This document shows, piece after piece, positions 1 through 11,269 of a stretch of 35,249 nt of DNA. A program made the position numbers and the translations under genes. The stretch is from Schoenoplectus triqueter (lineage: Eukaryota > Streptophyta > Magnoliopsida > Poales > Cyperaceae): NCBI GenBank assembly GCA_964058805.1, contig CAXKVV010000648.1, positions 1 through 35,249 on the forward strand, in the 5' to 3' direction. Each line of letters starts with the position of its first letter. Position 1 is the first letter of the stretch. The notes under the pieces are model-generated. The model made no database searches and was not told the origin of the DNA. It was given only the letters and a program-made list of their open reading frames with translations.

Positions 1-1934
1 AGTACCAGGAGAAATGTGAGTCTCAGTGGGATTCTCACTAACCTGAACCTCCACATCTAGGTTGTCGAGTAGCATGTGCACCACTAGCCCACGGACGAGG
101 GACTGAAAAGCTAGACTCCGCCGCATCGTAATCATAAGCAGAATCTAATCAAAGGAAAACCTGTCAAAATCTAGCCTAAAACCTATGAAGGAAAAAAATA
201 AATCTAAAATGTACTAGCAAGATGAGTCATGGTAGAGGAGTAAGGACAGCGGCTGTCCAACCCCTGAAAGTCCACTGACTCTAAAGAAAGAGGTGGAAAA
301 GAGATGAAATCATCATAAGCGGGGCTAGATGATGAGCTGCCTCTAACACTGGGATAAGTGTGATGCGCGTCATCACTGAAGGAGTGTATGACTGACATGA
401 GTGAATGGCATCATAGTACCACCAAATGAAGCTCCTCGAGAAGGTGGGTACACGAGAAGTAGGCACCATCTGAAAGTGGGAACCCGTCTCTAAGCGGAAG
501 ATATGTGAGTAGCACCACCCGAGACCCTCAAGGTCGGCCGCCAAAGACTCAGGGCACACATTTATGCGGAGAATAAGACTCAAGGTCGGCCGCCAAACTG
601 GTGCACACATCTATACGGAGAATAAGCCTCTATGAAAGCATAATCACCAATGCGGAGTGGCAAGAATCTATGGCGAAGGCTGATGAAATAACCTAAGTCA
701 TCCGGCTAACCTCTGAGAGAAGGAGAGTCTTTGAAAGAAGGCATCATATCAATAAAAGATCTGTAAGCGGTTCCAGCTAAGTGATGGCCGCGATAAAATC
801 TGAAGTGAGCATTCTCAGGAGTGAGAGAGGTAAGCTCTGTACCGGCCAAATCACCCAAGATGGGCAAGCTGGCCCTCAAGTCTGATGATAAAGATGGGTG
901 ATACACGCCAGACCAGTGCATATATAACCACCCGCTAATGAAATGCCAAGGCACCAACTCTTTGTAGTGAGAAGGATCACGTGAAGATGTCAAGCCTTGC
1001 AAACTCTTATAAATATTGGCCAAGGTAGGCATGGCCAACGAAACTCTCTCATCGCGAGCAATTCGACTCGCCAACACAAACACTAAAGGGCGGATGGTGC
1101 GAACCTCAAAACTAGGAAGAATAAAGAAACATATCAACTAAGAGAGGAAGGCTGTCAAGTAAGCCTCCCGGCCTATGTCATGCGAGCATAAAGTGTCCTG
1201 CGGGGGAGCGGGCACATCGTAGTAAAGATCAAGGTGCCCGGTGCCAAAGGAGTCGCGGGTGGAAGCACAGCACTCGGGATGAGAATGTTGCTGATCAATG
1301 AAATAAGATATCCAGAACTGAAAAGGGACCGAAAGATGTTGTCTCCTCAACTGATCATAAATCATGTAAATCTCCTGAAGATAAACTGGAAATAGAGAAG
1401 GGTCCCTCAGGTCACCCTCTGATAATAAGAACTTATTGTAATAATGACCGAATACAGGTAGGTCGGTCAACTGACGGATCTCCCACAATGTAGAAGTCAA
1501 CTTTCGATCATCAATGAAAAATGTGTTGGTGTAATAGCTTCATCGCTCGCAGAAGGCACAAAACTAAGCTGTATCGATGTGGTACCGAAACATCGACAAG
1601 AAGATACAACTGTACATTCATGAGCTGTAAGGAGTTAGCGGGTCCAATCCAACTGATGGCCATGATATCTGAGCGAAAGGCTGAAGTCAGTGTCGGCCTA
1701 ACGAGAAGCCTCTCCATCAATCATCTCCTTGCCAAAAAGATGGGTGAGAGGTGATGTGGCTAAAAAATCTCAAGGCAACAAAGGCGTGATATCGTGATGC
1801 TGCTCATCACGAGAAATCAGACCACCAGCCCGAAGGTATATGTGAGTGCTGCGTGTAACCCTAACCGTGGGCGTCCACTCCTTAGGATTCTCGTAGAGAG
1901 AGAGATAATGGCTCCAAGGACGCTTAGGAATCAT
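1..1934 (-). pseudogene. Degenerate plant mobile domain (PMD, aminotransferase-like) gene, partial
   Basis: Read on the minus strand, pieces of one protein appear in order but in shifting frames. The first is an opening that includes PWSHYLSLYENPKEW and RVTRSTHIYLRAGGLISRDE (about 1925-1795, possible ATG at 1934). Next come TSTLWEIRQLTDLP and VPFQFWISYFIDQ (1500-1141), then ICFFILPSFEV, RDERVSLAMPTLANIYKSLQ and WHFISGWLYMHW (1134-706). Serine-rich tail pieces follow (610-204), then an open frame running off the left edge. The order and wording match the plant mobile domain family (PF10536), found in MAIN/MAIL1-like proteins and in many plant transposons. Breaks are seen directly: a TGA near 1770, a TAG near 1697, a frame change near 1520, a TAG at 1138-1140 where the family usually has Trp, and frame changes below 706. 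It is not expressible as one protein. I infer a dead transposon-borne copy rather than a host gene. No transposon end was recognised. Confidence 0.72.
527..629. repeat. Tandem duplication, 52-bp unit, inside the PMD pseudogene
   Basis: The stretch starting CTCAAGGTCGGCCGCCAAA at 527 starts again at 579. The second copy has a few substitutions and is about 3 bp shorter. The unit length is not a multiple of three, so it shifts the reading frame of the PMD tail and adds to the decay. Confidence 0.8.
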
Positions 1935-3769
1935 GCCATATGGAGAGATGGCCGTGTCTAGAACAAAGACAACAAGTCAGCAGTGAAAAGGAAAAATAAG
2001 TGAAAGAAAAGGGATTGGTGTAGAGAGAATACACCAAGACACACCCTTCAAGCATTCAGGGTCCGTCTTGGTAGAACTGATCTGTTGATAAATTCATCTT
2101 CTGCCATTTTTGTCTCACTTGACTGATCTAATTGTAAGTCCAGAGTGTTTCGTAGTGACTCCGATCACATGAACACTTGACCACTCGACCACTGGACTAT
2201 CATTTAGTTATAGTATTTGCTTCCCCTTTCAAGATCCAGGGGTGCCTCGAGGTTAATAACCCAGGATAATTAACGGTGGGGGATTGCGTCTATTGGAATC
2301 TACAAAGACTCATAATCACTGAAAAACCCCTAAATGTGCATCCCAAAGATTCTGAATGGTAGAATTAACCCGTGCTAAATAAATACACGCTTAGGAGGGA
2401 TCTCTTTGTCCTTTTTTCGCATTCCATCGCCCTACAGTGGTGAGGAGCGCGCGAAAAAGGGTCGCACAATTATCAAAGAAATATTGTGCTAAGTATCAAT
2501 TAGAAAAATTCACTAGAGAGAAAAAAAATTAGTCTTGACATTGACATATTTTCAAGTGTTTTATAAAAGCATGCTCTTTAAAAGGCTTTATACTCTCAAA
2601 GAGATGTAGTTTTATAATTTTATATTATGTAATTTTTTTTCAAAGTTTCAAAAGATTGCAAATAAAAAAATATTCATAAGGTTTAAGGATTTAAATAAGT
2701 ATTATCGAGTTATAATCTCATTTTATTTAGAGTCAAACCTGATAAATAAGAATATTTATGTTCTATGAGACTAAAATAGAAATAAATATATCTTAGTTAT
2801 TAAGAGATAGATTGAGAAAAACGCCCATAATTGATTAAAATAATATATAAATAATACAGACTAAGTATTCATATATTTTTTGTTGTTGTAGGCATTATAT
2901 ACATATTAGCATAATAAATGTTAGATTATTATTTATTGAATGTTAAAAAGTACTTAAAATTTTAAGATTAAGATATTTTAGACACTTCGTTGCTTGTATT
3001 GTGATAATAAATGTGTCATATATAATAACTAAAAACTTATAAGGTTAAAGTATTTTAATATATAAGTTTTTCAATTGTGTAAAAGGGAGAGTTAAAAATA
3101 TTTAGTTAAAATCTAAAATATATATATAAAAAAGACTTCTTGTTAACAATACTCTCACAAAAGAGCTTTTTACCCAAATAATTTATGAGTTCATTTATTT
3201 TATAGATGATATTTATGTGAGAGATATTTTTTTCTATGTGAGTTTATTTTATGATTTAATATCTTATGATATAAGTAATATATAAAAGGTATTTTGATAC
3301 GCATATTACATTTAGTTTCTTGAGTTATGAAAAATAGAAAAAAAAATAGAAATGAATTATTCATTAAGTATAAAGTCTCTCTTTAAAGTTTAAAGTATTT
3401 GACCTCACTAAAGTTTAAAATTTAAGGTGACTCAGTTAGAAATAGTTACGCATATCACACTTACATGTAATTTTTAAACTATATGTTCAAATATAATTCT
3501 TGTCATTCAATTATCGTGGAAACGTGAGTAATATTTAAAATTACTTAGCACGGATTTAGATCCAACCTTAAGATTTGATCTTCTTTCCTAAACTGGACCC
3601 AAAAATCGATACTGGTGTTTAAAATATAATATAATATTCATATATAAATAAAATAATATTTTATACGCATTTTAAAAAATTTATCTAAATGTTATGACAT
3701 AAAATGATAAAGAAATCTAAAATAGAAAATATGTGTAATAATATAAATTTACCAGACTTATCCCGAGCG
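1935..3769. other. No gene seen: 5' side of the PMD copy, then AT-rich spacer
   Basis: 1935-2480 has mixed composition and would be the upstream side of the PMD copy. I could not identify a promoter or a terminal inverted repeat there. 2480-3769 is very AT-rich with stops in every frame and no repeat that I recognise. Confidence 0.5.
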
Positions 3770-3857
3770 GGCACTACTAGGGCCCAACTTACTAACTCAG
3801 GTCTTGCCTAAGTTGGCACTACCAAGACCCAACTTACTAACTTAGGACTTTATATTT
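3770..3857. repeat. Two tandem copies of a 44-bp unit
   Basis: GGCACTACTAGGGCCCAACT at 3770 recurs as GGCACTACCAAGACCCAACT at 3814. Both copies continue into ACTTACTAACT. The repeat lies in a locally GC-richer patch (3757-3960), which also contains several short imperfect palindromes. Confidence 0.7.
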
Positions 3858-4763
3858 ATGCGGCGACAACACCGCACAAACGGCAATTTGGGCTCCCGAG
3901 GCGATAACGCCCTAGGAGAGTGAACGGCTATAAAGCACGTACTATTGTCTGCTGAATCTAATAATTTACCTTATAAAATAAACACAAACGGATATATTAT
4001 GTCTTCAGTTTTTATATCGCCAAAAGAAGATAATTACCCGTGAATTGACAAATCGAAAACAAATGGGAGGCTAATTGTACCAACCAAGGGTTAGAGGACC
4101 GCATCCCGTAAAAATAACAAAACAAAATATATACAAATAAGAGCCTACATTGTGCCCATTAGGGTCAGATGATTGTATCCTGACTTTCTCTATACCAACC
4201 AGGGCTAAAGGAGAAAACCTTTCGGACATACCAAGATCCTAAATAAATCGGATAAATAAAATAATATAATATCACAAAATAGATTTCAATCTCGAATATA
4301 ACCGCCCACACTAAAAATGAAGGACATAGTATCCTAATCGCTCAAATTTTTGCATAAAAATTTAAATCATATTAAGAATAATAAAAATATAATATTGATA
4401 AAAAAGAAAACACTCTGACACGGCCGAACCTGCCAAATGACAGGGTTGGTGGATAATCCGACAAGTAAAGATGCGAAGTGCATATACAGACTGGTGGGTT
4501 CCACGGATCTATGAGTCACCCTACATAACCACAACAGTTTGATTATGTAAGGCAACCTCAGATTGAAAATTACCCCGCCCGCCTCTCAACACTATCATGC
4601 ATTTAATGCATGATTAACTACCTAACTAAATTAATACTTAGTGATAGTAATAATAATATCCTAATAATTATAATCTACAAGTTGATCATTTAATTCTATC
4701 TAGTCCTATCTCGGGACTATTTTTCGAGTCATATTCTTATCATGTCTACGTGCGAGATGACAT
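3858..4763. other. No gene seen
   Basis: Moderately AT-rich. Phrases such as ACCAACCAAGGGTTAGAGGA (near 4081) and ACCAACCAGGGCTAAAGGAG (near 4195) are imperfect repeats of each other. This may be old transposon DNA, but no ends or coding parts were recognised. Confidence 0.4.
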
Positions 4764-4768
4764 GATAT
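4764..4768. repeat. Left target-site duplication GATAT
   Basis: GATAT directly precedes the first base of the solo LTR. The matching copy is at 6460-6464. Confidence 0.7.
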
Positions 4769-6459
4769 TATTAGTTTTATGTCCTAGGAGCCAATCAAAT
4801 ATTAATGGCTTTATATTTTATTCATGCATTGGATGATTTTATCATTTTGTTCCTTGCGTATTTTATTATAAATAGACCATTTGGGTTGATGACTTAGAAT
4901 TGCAGAACTCTATTAAATAAATTAATAAATAATAAATACTCTAAATGTCCCTAATCAAGATAATTAGCAGGAACACTAATTATCAGAGAAGATTAGTATG
5001 TGGATTGAAAGATGATCAGGTTCTGCAGATCATATGATAAAGCGTTATCAATTTAATCACATAAATAGCTAATAGCGATTAGTTTATTGGACATGACCCA
5101 AATGAAACAATGAATGGATTGTGTTTGTGTCATCATTTTGTTTCATTAGTATTTTGAATTCTATGTATGAGATGGTTCATCTTTTTCACATAAAGATTGA
5201 TCATAGTGAGTATTTTCTAACGCTGACCGTAACAGGCAGTCATAAGGATCATGCTTCTTTGTTCATGAATTATGTAGGAATAAAGTTGTTCATCAAGAAT
5301 ACTATGTCCCTCATAATAAGTGATGATATCTTTGGGCCCCTTGATGAAGTATGATTGTAAGCATGCAATATATATAATTAATCACTATAATTAAGTGATT
5401 AATTATATACAATCAGCTTTGGATCAAGAAATGAATAAATCACAAGGATGACACATTCTTACCTTGGATTATTCTTGATATCATTTGACATAAGAATTAA
5501 CACAACAAGAAATATATTTTCTTGTATAGGATCGTAATATTATAATGTAGATATTATCTGTGTCAATTGGATAGTCGTAATGTGTTGCTAGATACCGCTT
5601 ACGACTTATAGAATTAAAAAGAGTTTTATTTTTACCGCCAACATAACATAGATCCTCCCGGGTCACACCATATAGGCTCTTAACTAACGTGACAGAATTC
5701 AGTCATAGAGATGACAACCTTAATCACTAATATGTGTAACATATTATAATATGAAAAATTAATTATTTGAGCCATAATAATTAATTAGATTAATTGGGTT
5801 ACAAATAATATATTGTTTGGGCCATAATAATTAATAGGACTAATTTGGCCACAAAACAATATGGCCCATTGAAGGGGGCTGCCATGAGAAGAGAGAGAAA
5901 GACAAAAGTTATTTGATTGTATGAAAAGCAACAAATATGATTGTATAAAAAGTTACAATAGCAATTAACCTTTTATCAAAAGTTGAAAAATGTGTAACTT
6001 TTATTAATGAAAATATTTTGAAATATCTCAAAATATTGGGATATAACCCCTTGGCTGTCCACCTCTCTCTCCATCCCATTTTTTTTCTTCTTCTTGTTCT
6101 CTTATTTCTTGTTCTCATGTGTTGAGAAAAATCCAGAAAATTAAAGAGTTAATTTTGAAGGGTTGAAACCTTGATTAAGGAAAATACTAATTTGTTCTAC
6201 TAGCATAGAACTATTAGTAGTTAGTTAATCCTAGGTGGATACTTGGAGAGGCGTCATTCTTTTGGCGCTCGGGAAAATAGGAGAAGAGCTCGCAACCACC
6301 ATCCTTGGAAGTCTACACCTTCGATTACGATATTGAAGGAGGTATGAGCTTCTTAACCCCTTTTCGGTTTAAGTATCAACTAGATAACAATAGATCCTTG
6401 GTTGTTGCTTGTAAAATTTTTGAAATTTATACCATATGCATAACCTAAAAATCCTAACA
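4769..6459 (+). mobile_element. Solo LTR of a Ty1/copia-like retrotransposon with 5-bp target duplication
   Basis: The 1691-bp block begins TATTAG and ends CCTAACA. If the second base was originally G, the ends are TGTTAG and CTAACA, a perfect inverted pair. It is flanked by GATAT at 4764-4768 and GATAT at 6460-6464, the 5-bp duplication expected of LTR retrotransposons. Inside, near the 5' end is TATGTCCTAGGAGCCAATCA. Near the 3' end come a pyrimidine-rich tract (6061-6117) and then GGAGAGGCGTCATTCTTTTG. From general knowledge, this layout resembles the long LTRs of Angela/BARE-like copia elements of grasses. That family assignment is inference. No internal region, second LTR or coding sequence lies beside it, so it is best explained as a solo LTR left by recombination between two LTRs. 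The orientation is inferred from the same layout. Confidence 0.72.
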
Positions 6460-6464
6460 GATAT
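6460..6464. repeat. Right target-site duplication GATAT
   Basis: GATAT directly follows the terminal CCTAACA of the solo LTR. Confidence 0.7.
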
Positions 6465-7656
6465 GACATGCGAATGCGGGTAGGCCCCAAAAATACCGGT
6501 CAATTTACTGGATGCAATGACAGTTTAATTCAGATCTCTAAATAATATTTGGTCAGAAAATATCACAGTTCAGTTATTTAAAAATAGTTTTATTTTTGGT
6601 TTGGTTTCCTATTTCTGAAGAAAGAAAAACAAATCTCAAGAAACCGTACTTGACAGTGTTGGTGAGGATCATGGAGTCGCTCTACTCCAGAGGCAACGCG
6701 TTCGTCTCAGGATCAGCGTCTGCATACGCGAGGTCAGGATCGGCCTCGATCTCCGTGAGTGGATTTGAGTCGACTATATCACCTATTATTAATTTAAATT
6801 GAGTGTTTGTTAGTTTCTACGTGATTTAGTTCGTAATTAATAATTAATAAAAATAGTGTTTTAATTAACGTCTGTTCAGTTTGGTGTCCTTTTTTTAAAA
6901 TTTTCACTGCATTTAAGGGTGTCGAAAATATTATTTATGGTGTTCTTATTAATTGTGTTACGTTTGTCATTTAATCTCTTTCTTATTTATTTCGTTACGT
7001 TTGCCTTATTAATCGCTGATGTGTCTTTTCTCACTTATCGATCGGAATTTGTCAACTTTTAACTTAAACATTAGTTTTAGGTGTTTCATGCTTTAAGCAC
7101 TTTATACGTCTATTCTTAGCTCCTATTCAGGATCCGTTATTTCAATTAATTAGCTATTTTAACGTGTTCATTGTTTACTCCCCTTTTTTCAATTTGTGTA
7201 TTAAAATTATAAGTACCGTCTCTTAATTGTTTATTGTGTGTATGGGGTTCATAGTATTTGACGGTGCGAGATAGTAAGTAACAGAAATTCAGAAATGAAA
7301 TATCACACAAATAAAATAGAAAATCAGCAATGCATTTTATTACTTTCGAATTTTATTTACAGTTACATTGATATTTTGCAATAAAAACTAAAAATTTAAA
7401 TAGAGAAATTGATTAATATATAATATATTATATATATTATTTTTTCTAATATACTATTGAATTAAAATAGAGAAATTAATTAATATATATTTATATATTA
7501 GTTATATTTTTATTTATTATTTTGTCATATTAATTTTATATTTTTATAAGTTAGGAAAAATAGTTTAAAATATAAAAGAAAAATAAAGGAAAAGAAAAAG
7601 AAAAAGAAATTAAATCGATTAATGAAAACATTATTATTTTATTAATGTGTTGGTAT
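6465..7656. other. AT-rich spacer without a recognised gene
   Basis: Apart from the doubtful GC-rich patch near 6660-6760, the sequence is simple and AT-rich. 7380-7620 is almost entirely A and T, with purine runs at 7575-7610. No repeat ends or coding signal were recognised. Confidence 0.5.
6671..6754 (+). CDS. Doubtful first exon, or opposite-strand C-terminal exon, of an unknown gene
   Basis: A short patch is far GC-richer than its surroundings. On the plus strand an ATG at 6671 opens 28 codons (MESLYSRGNAFVS then a Ser/Ala-rich run) up to a possible splice donor GTGAGT at 6755. On the minus strand the same patch is also open: it reads LTEIEADPDLAYADADPE and ends in a TAG at 6683-6681, an acidic tail that could equally be a C-terminus. 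I recognise neither peptide. The region lies just right of a solo LTR, and no partner exon was found on either strand nearby. It could be a gene remnant or simply a fragment moved by a transposon. The function is unknown. Confidence 0.2.
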
Positions 7657-7661
7657 TTTAA

Positions 7662-9359
7662 TGAACATGATCATTCTGACTACCGTACCAATTATGCCTG
7701 TGCACTGATAATCCGTAACGGGGGCTGTCAGGGTATTTAATCATTTCTCCTATATCTAAGTTTAAGTTTTAATCCGTGGATTTTATTTTATCAGTTAGTT
7801 ATCTTGCAACTTTTAATCATTAGGCCTTAATCATTTTAATACTAATCCTATGAATATACTAATTTAATTAATTATGACTTTAATTATTGGCCTAATGAAG
7901 TTCCTATTTTTTTTAAATCTTGATTATTAGAAATGGACCTAAACTTCTTCTATTAATATCTTATCAAATTCCCCAATTTAGTTCAAAGCCCAGCCGACCC
8001 AATAACCTATTTGATGCAAATCCAGCCTACTAACGGGCTTAGCCCATCCCTCTAAAAAATTTACCAATTTATTCTGAAGTCCATATTAACTCAAAAGTAG
8101 GTTTAGGAGCAACAATCGATCAAGGCAGCAAGGACAACCCACAGACAAGCAAAATAGGCAGCCAATGAATCAAACCAACACATGAAAATGGTATAGCAAT
8201 AAACCAGCCCGAGACAGTAAAGCACCATAGGTACAACCCAACTCTCTGACCCTCACTTCACTGGTACCAGTGGTACCAGTATACCAAGGGTCAGCTAAAG
8301 AGCAATTCAAGCAACAGACAAATAAATTCAGCAACATAGCTACATAGGAGGCTGGTACCAGAACAGCTCAGCCAACATAGACAAAGGGTACAGCGCAGAC
8401 CAGAACTCAAATTAGTAACAGTACACACTTAATTGAACGAACAGCAATATAATCCAAGTATCCAACTAGACAAGCAAGATTTACCAGCACCGAGCTACAA
8501 AGGTAAATTAGCATAGAAAATGGGTGTACCAGTCAGAACCAAGAGGACCAAGGGGTAAACCGAGTATAAAGAAGTAGTTATAGATAGAACCCAGTACCGA
8601 GGGGCAAGGGGTAAACCTTAAGTTTCATTTACCAGTACCGAGGGGCAACGTGAGACAATAAGCACACTAAGTATAAAGGGCACCAAGCGGGCAAGATTGA
8701 GCTCTACCACCTCAGATCACCTCCGACCTTCAACTTTTCCCAAGGAATAGAGTAAATCAGCATAGATTTTACTTTGGGAATTCAAAATTCTCAGCATATG
8801 AGATGTAACGAAGCAAAGCGGGGAAAGGGAGGCTAGGAGGTGGTCTTATAAGGGGGAAAAACCCATCTCTTCCTTGTGTTAGGTTGGGGGAATCACGAGA
8901 AGAGGTAGGGGAGTGGTTCTGCCTAGAGTAAGGCCAAAGTTGACGTCACTCGTCGCTTCGACGAGATAGGTAGGAGAGAGGGAAATCACCCCGAGAGAGA
9001 GAGAATGACTTGGCGAGGGGAGCAGTTGGCGAGAGAGGGAGAGGGACAAAGAGAATGGCGGATTTTTCCGAGGGGCAGGTGAGGGGGGAGATGGCCTCGC
9101 GAGACAGAAGCAAGAGAGAGTGTGAGTTGCTATTTGGGATCGAATGTGGTGTCTGCACATATATTTTGTGTAGCGGGTTATTAGATGTAGCAGATCAAGA
9201 TTCGGTTATCGTAAGAGAAAGGTAGATAGATTGTCATACGAAACGATGGAGAGAGTGGGGTTTCTCAGGAAGGAAAAGAAAGAAAAGAGAAAATTCAAAT
9301 TCCGATCGGCGAAAATGAAAATCACCTGGATGATCACGTGATAATCAAATTATCAGACA
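7662..9359. mobile_element. Probable solo LTR or LTR remnant (TG...CA, TTTAA duplication)
   Basis: A 1698-bp block stands out from very AT-rich flanks by higher GC content. It has TG at its left end (7662), CA at its right end (9359), and TTTAA on both sides (7657-7661 and 9360-9364). It contains repeated ACCAGTACCGAGGGGCAA-type phrases (8585-8650), a TTATAAG box at 8845-8851, and a long purine-rich tract with GAGA repeats (8880-9120). On the minus strand that tract reads as a CT-rich leader. TTTAA could match by chance in DNA like this, and the inverted match at the ends is only TG/CA. The boundary coincidence supports one insertion, but LTR identity and strand are inference. Open frames inside it look like by-products of the skewed composition. 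Confidence 0.42.
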
Positions 9360-9444
9360 TTTAAAATTGATTAATTTATTTGTTATCAAAATGATTCAAT
9401 TGATATCTCTTAACATGATTTATTAATCCATATTCTGTTTATAT

Positions 9445-9660
9445 ATATATATGAGTCCGACTACGGTTCTTTGCAAAGCACAAGAGCGTTGTGTGCTTTG
9501 CATTCTATTTTTCATTTCAAGTTAAAAATGATCGATCCGAACCGTTCAATTTAATTTGAATATCAAAATATATTAGAAAACTAAATTTTATATTTTTTAT
9601 ATTTTTTTACTATTTTATATTCCATAAAAACCCCCCTCACCTCGCCCCGCCCAAAAAAAA
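9445..9660. repeat. MITE-like fragment, member of a family also near 18650, 29265 and 30700
   Basis: After a TATATATA run comes ATGAGTCCGACTACGGTTCT, then a hairpin-prone TTTGCAAAGCACAAGAGCG / TTGTGTGCTTTGCA stretch. GATCGATCCGAACCGTTCAA follows, then an A/T tail with TATTAGAAAACTAAATTTTA. The same order (ATGAGTY.TGCTATGG, then GATCC-AAYCGTTYAAT, then CAAATTTTATATYTTT) is seen at 18648-20060, 29265-29410 and 30697-30850. No clear right end was found. It directly abuts the jacalin pseudo-exon at 9660. Confidence 0.45.
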
Positions 9661-9914
9661 AATGGATTGTGCTCATCATTTGCAAAGTCAGCCAGGATAT
9701 ACACAGTTCCCTTTTTACCAATTGAAATCGATGAATTAAAATATTTCGTGGCTAAGCTATTGACATGTACTCCAAAAGCATCAAGACAAATGCTGTCAGA
9801 GCGTCCATGGAAACCAGCAAACTCATTTGGATCCTTGCAGGTAAATGGAGAACCTGATTTTGCACCAAAAGAACATAGCTTGCCATTTTTTGTGCTCAGT
9901 ATGTAATTCCTGTC
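9660..9914 (-). pseudogene. Jacalin-type lectin terminal exon, decayed copy (paralogue C)
   Basis: From a possible acceptor (TTTGACAG ending at 9915) the minus strand reads DRNYILSTKNGKLCSFGAK, then SGSPFTCKDPNEFAGFHGR, then SDSICLDAFGVHVNSLATKY. This is the C-terminal part of a jacalin (beta-prism) domain: the F-G-x-x-x-G-x-P-F strand, the x-F-x-G-F-x-G-R turn, and the LDA-x-G-V-x-V end, including the Asp that jacalins use in the sugar-binding loop. The frame continues past the normal domain end into VYILADFANDEHNP and then into a 10-T homopolymer and GC-rich junk, so its natural 3' end is lost. The stretch equivalent to the start of the other copies' exon (VKEPITQIVGTYG) is missing. With the frameshifted exon at 11270-11411 it forms one decayed gene. 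Confidence 0.75.
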
Positions 9915-10518
9915 CTGTCAAAGCATCGATCTATTGGAGTGATGGGAGATTTGGGTGAAGGATGAACCAGCGAGAGAATTTTAATCACAAATTAAGTTGA
10001 TGATACTGACATGGTCTTTCCATCAGCAGAGAATTTATCTATAGATTTTGGATATTGTTTTCATTAGTTAAGTCAACAGTTCAAGGTTGATTCAAGTGTA
10101 ATTTGAATTCTAACTGATCATGGAAATAAAATAAAAAAAAATAAAGAGAGATTTGATTGGATTTTACTGGCATTACCCAAAACATTGCTCTGCACATATC
10201 AGACATTTCAACTGGTCTGCATACTTCAGTTGTGCATGTATGACAAAATTTAAGGCTTTACCTCATAAAAAAAGATAACAACGTAATCTGTCCCCAAAAA
10301 ATGTTTATTTTATTAAACAAAACAATGTTCTTTTTATTTCTTTAATTGACTGGGAGTTAGTAGTTTGCCTCAAGAGCTATAGATTGCAAAATCTAACATG
10401 AAGCTGTCAATTGTGAGCCACACCCTCAAGTTATTCATGTACAGTACCAAGTTCCTAAAAAAATGAAAATGAATTATAGGTAGCAATGAAATTAAAGAAA
10501 TACAAGCAGCAGTGACTG

Positions 10519-11194
10519 TAGGTTGCAAACGGATAGTGAACTATATGATTTTATTCATGATCCGATATGAAAAATAATAAAAATTATCTAATTTGTATCC
10601 GTATCCGAAGAAATTCGTATCCGTATCTGTATCTGAAAATTTTTAACGAATATGGATACGATTTGACTATTAGCTATCTGTTACCATCCATTTAGCTATT
10701 ATCCGTCAATATCCGACATTATCAGAAGGTATCTGATCTGATATTATCTATTTTTATCCGAATACATATCCGAAAAAATTTTCATTATGCGTTCTTAATT
10801 ATATTATTTTGCATGCATTACAAATCTAACTAATTTTATATATAATTTTTGCTAATGTATCATGTTTTTTAATAATTCATTGATACATTTGAACTATTAA
10901 TATAATGAAAGTTAATATTTAACTTTTATAATTAATATTTAATTAATATAATTAATAATTCAATTAAAAATAATATGCAATTATTTTTTTAATGATATAT
11001 ATAATATTTTTTACTTAATATCCGAAATATATCCGTATTTATATATGTATCCGTCTGATATCTAATCCGTATCCAATATCCGTTGAACATCCGATCCGTA
11101 TCCATATCAGAGACTATCGGTATCCGAAAAATTATAACAGATATAGATACAATAAGAACATTATCCGTTCGTATCCGATCCGTTTGCAACCCTA
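10519..11194. mobile_element. Non-autonomous hAT-like DNA transposon (676 bp)
   Basis: The element begins TAGGTTGCAAACGGATA and ends GATCCGTTTGCAACCCTA, imperfect terminal inverted repeats. Both sub-terminal regions are dense in TATCCG/CGGATA-type words, typical of transposase-binding arrays in hAT elements. Flanks AGTGACTG (10511-10518) and AATGACAG (11195-11202) agree at 6 of 8 bases, consistent with an aged 8-bp hAT target duplication. The centre (10790-11000) is almost pure A/T and has no coding capacity, so it needed a transposase from elsewhere. It lies between the two exons of jacalin paralogue C, so it is an intronic insertion if that gene was once intact. Confidence 0.72.
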
Positions 11195-11269
11195 AATGAC
11201 AGTCAACAAATGTTTATAGCAAAAATATATAAAACTGATAAGTATCACTTCAAAAGTTTAGGAATAAAG

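Noticed and set aside
1521..1754. 77-codon plus-strand frame
   Set aside because: It is antisense to the PMD pseudogene, whose motifs read on the minus strand.
4367..6118. Short open frames at 4367-4555, 5121-5354, 5481-5666 and 5909-6118
   Set aside because: The last three lie inside the solo LTR and the first is in AT-rich spacer. None shows a recognisable domain or matching splice signals.
8879..9225. Overlapping open frames on both strands in the purine-rich tract
   Set aside because: Low-complexity Ser/Pro/Leu or Arg/Gly/Glu peptides arise from GA/CT bias. Several frames are open at once, which indicates composition rather than coding.
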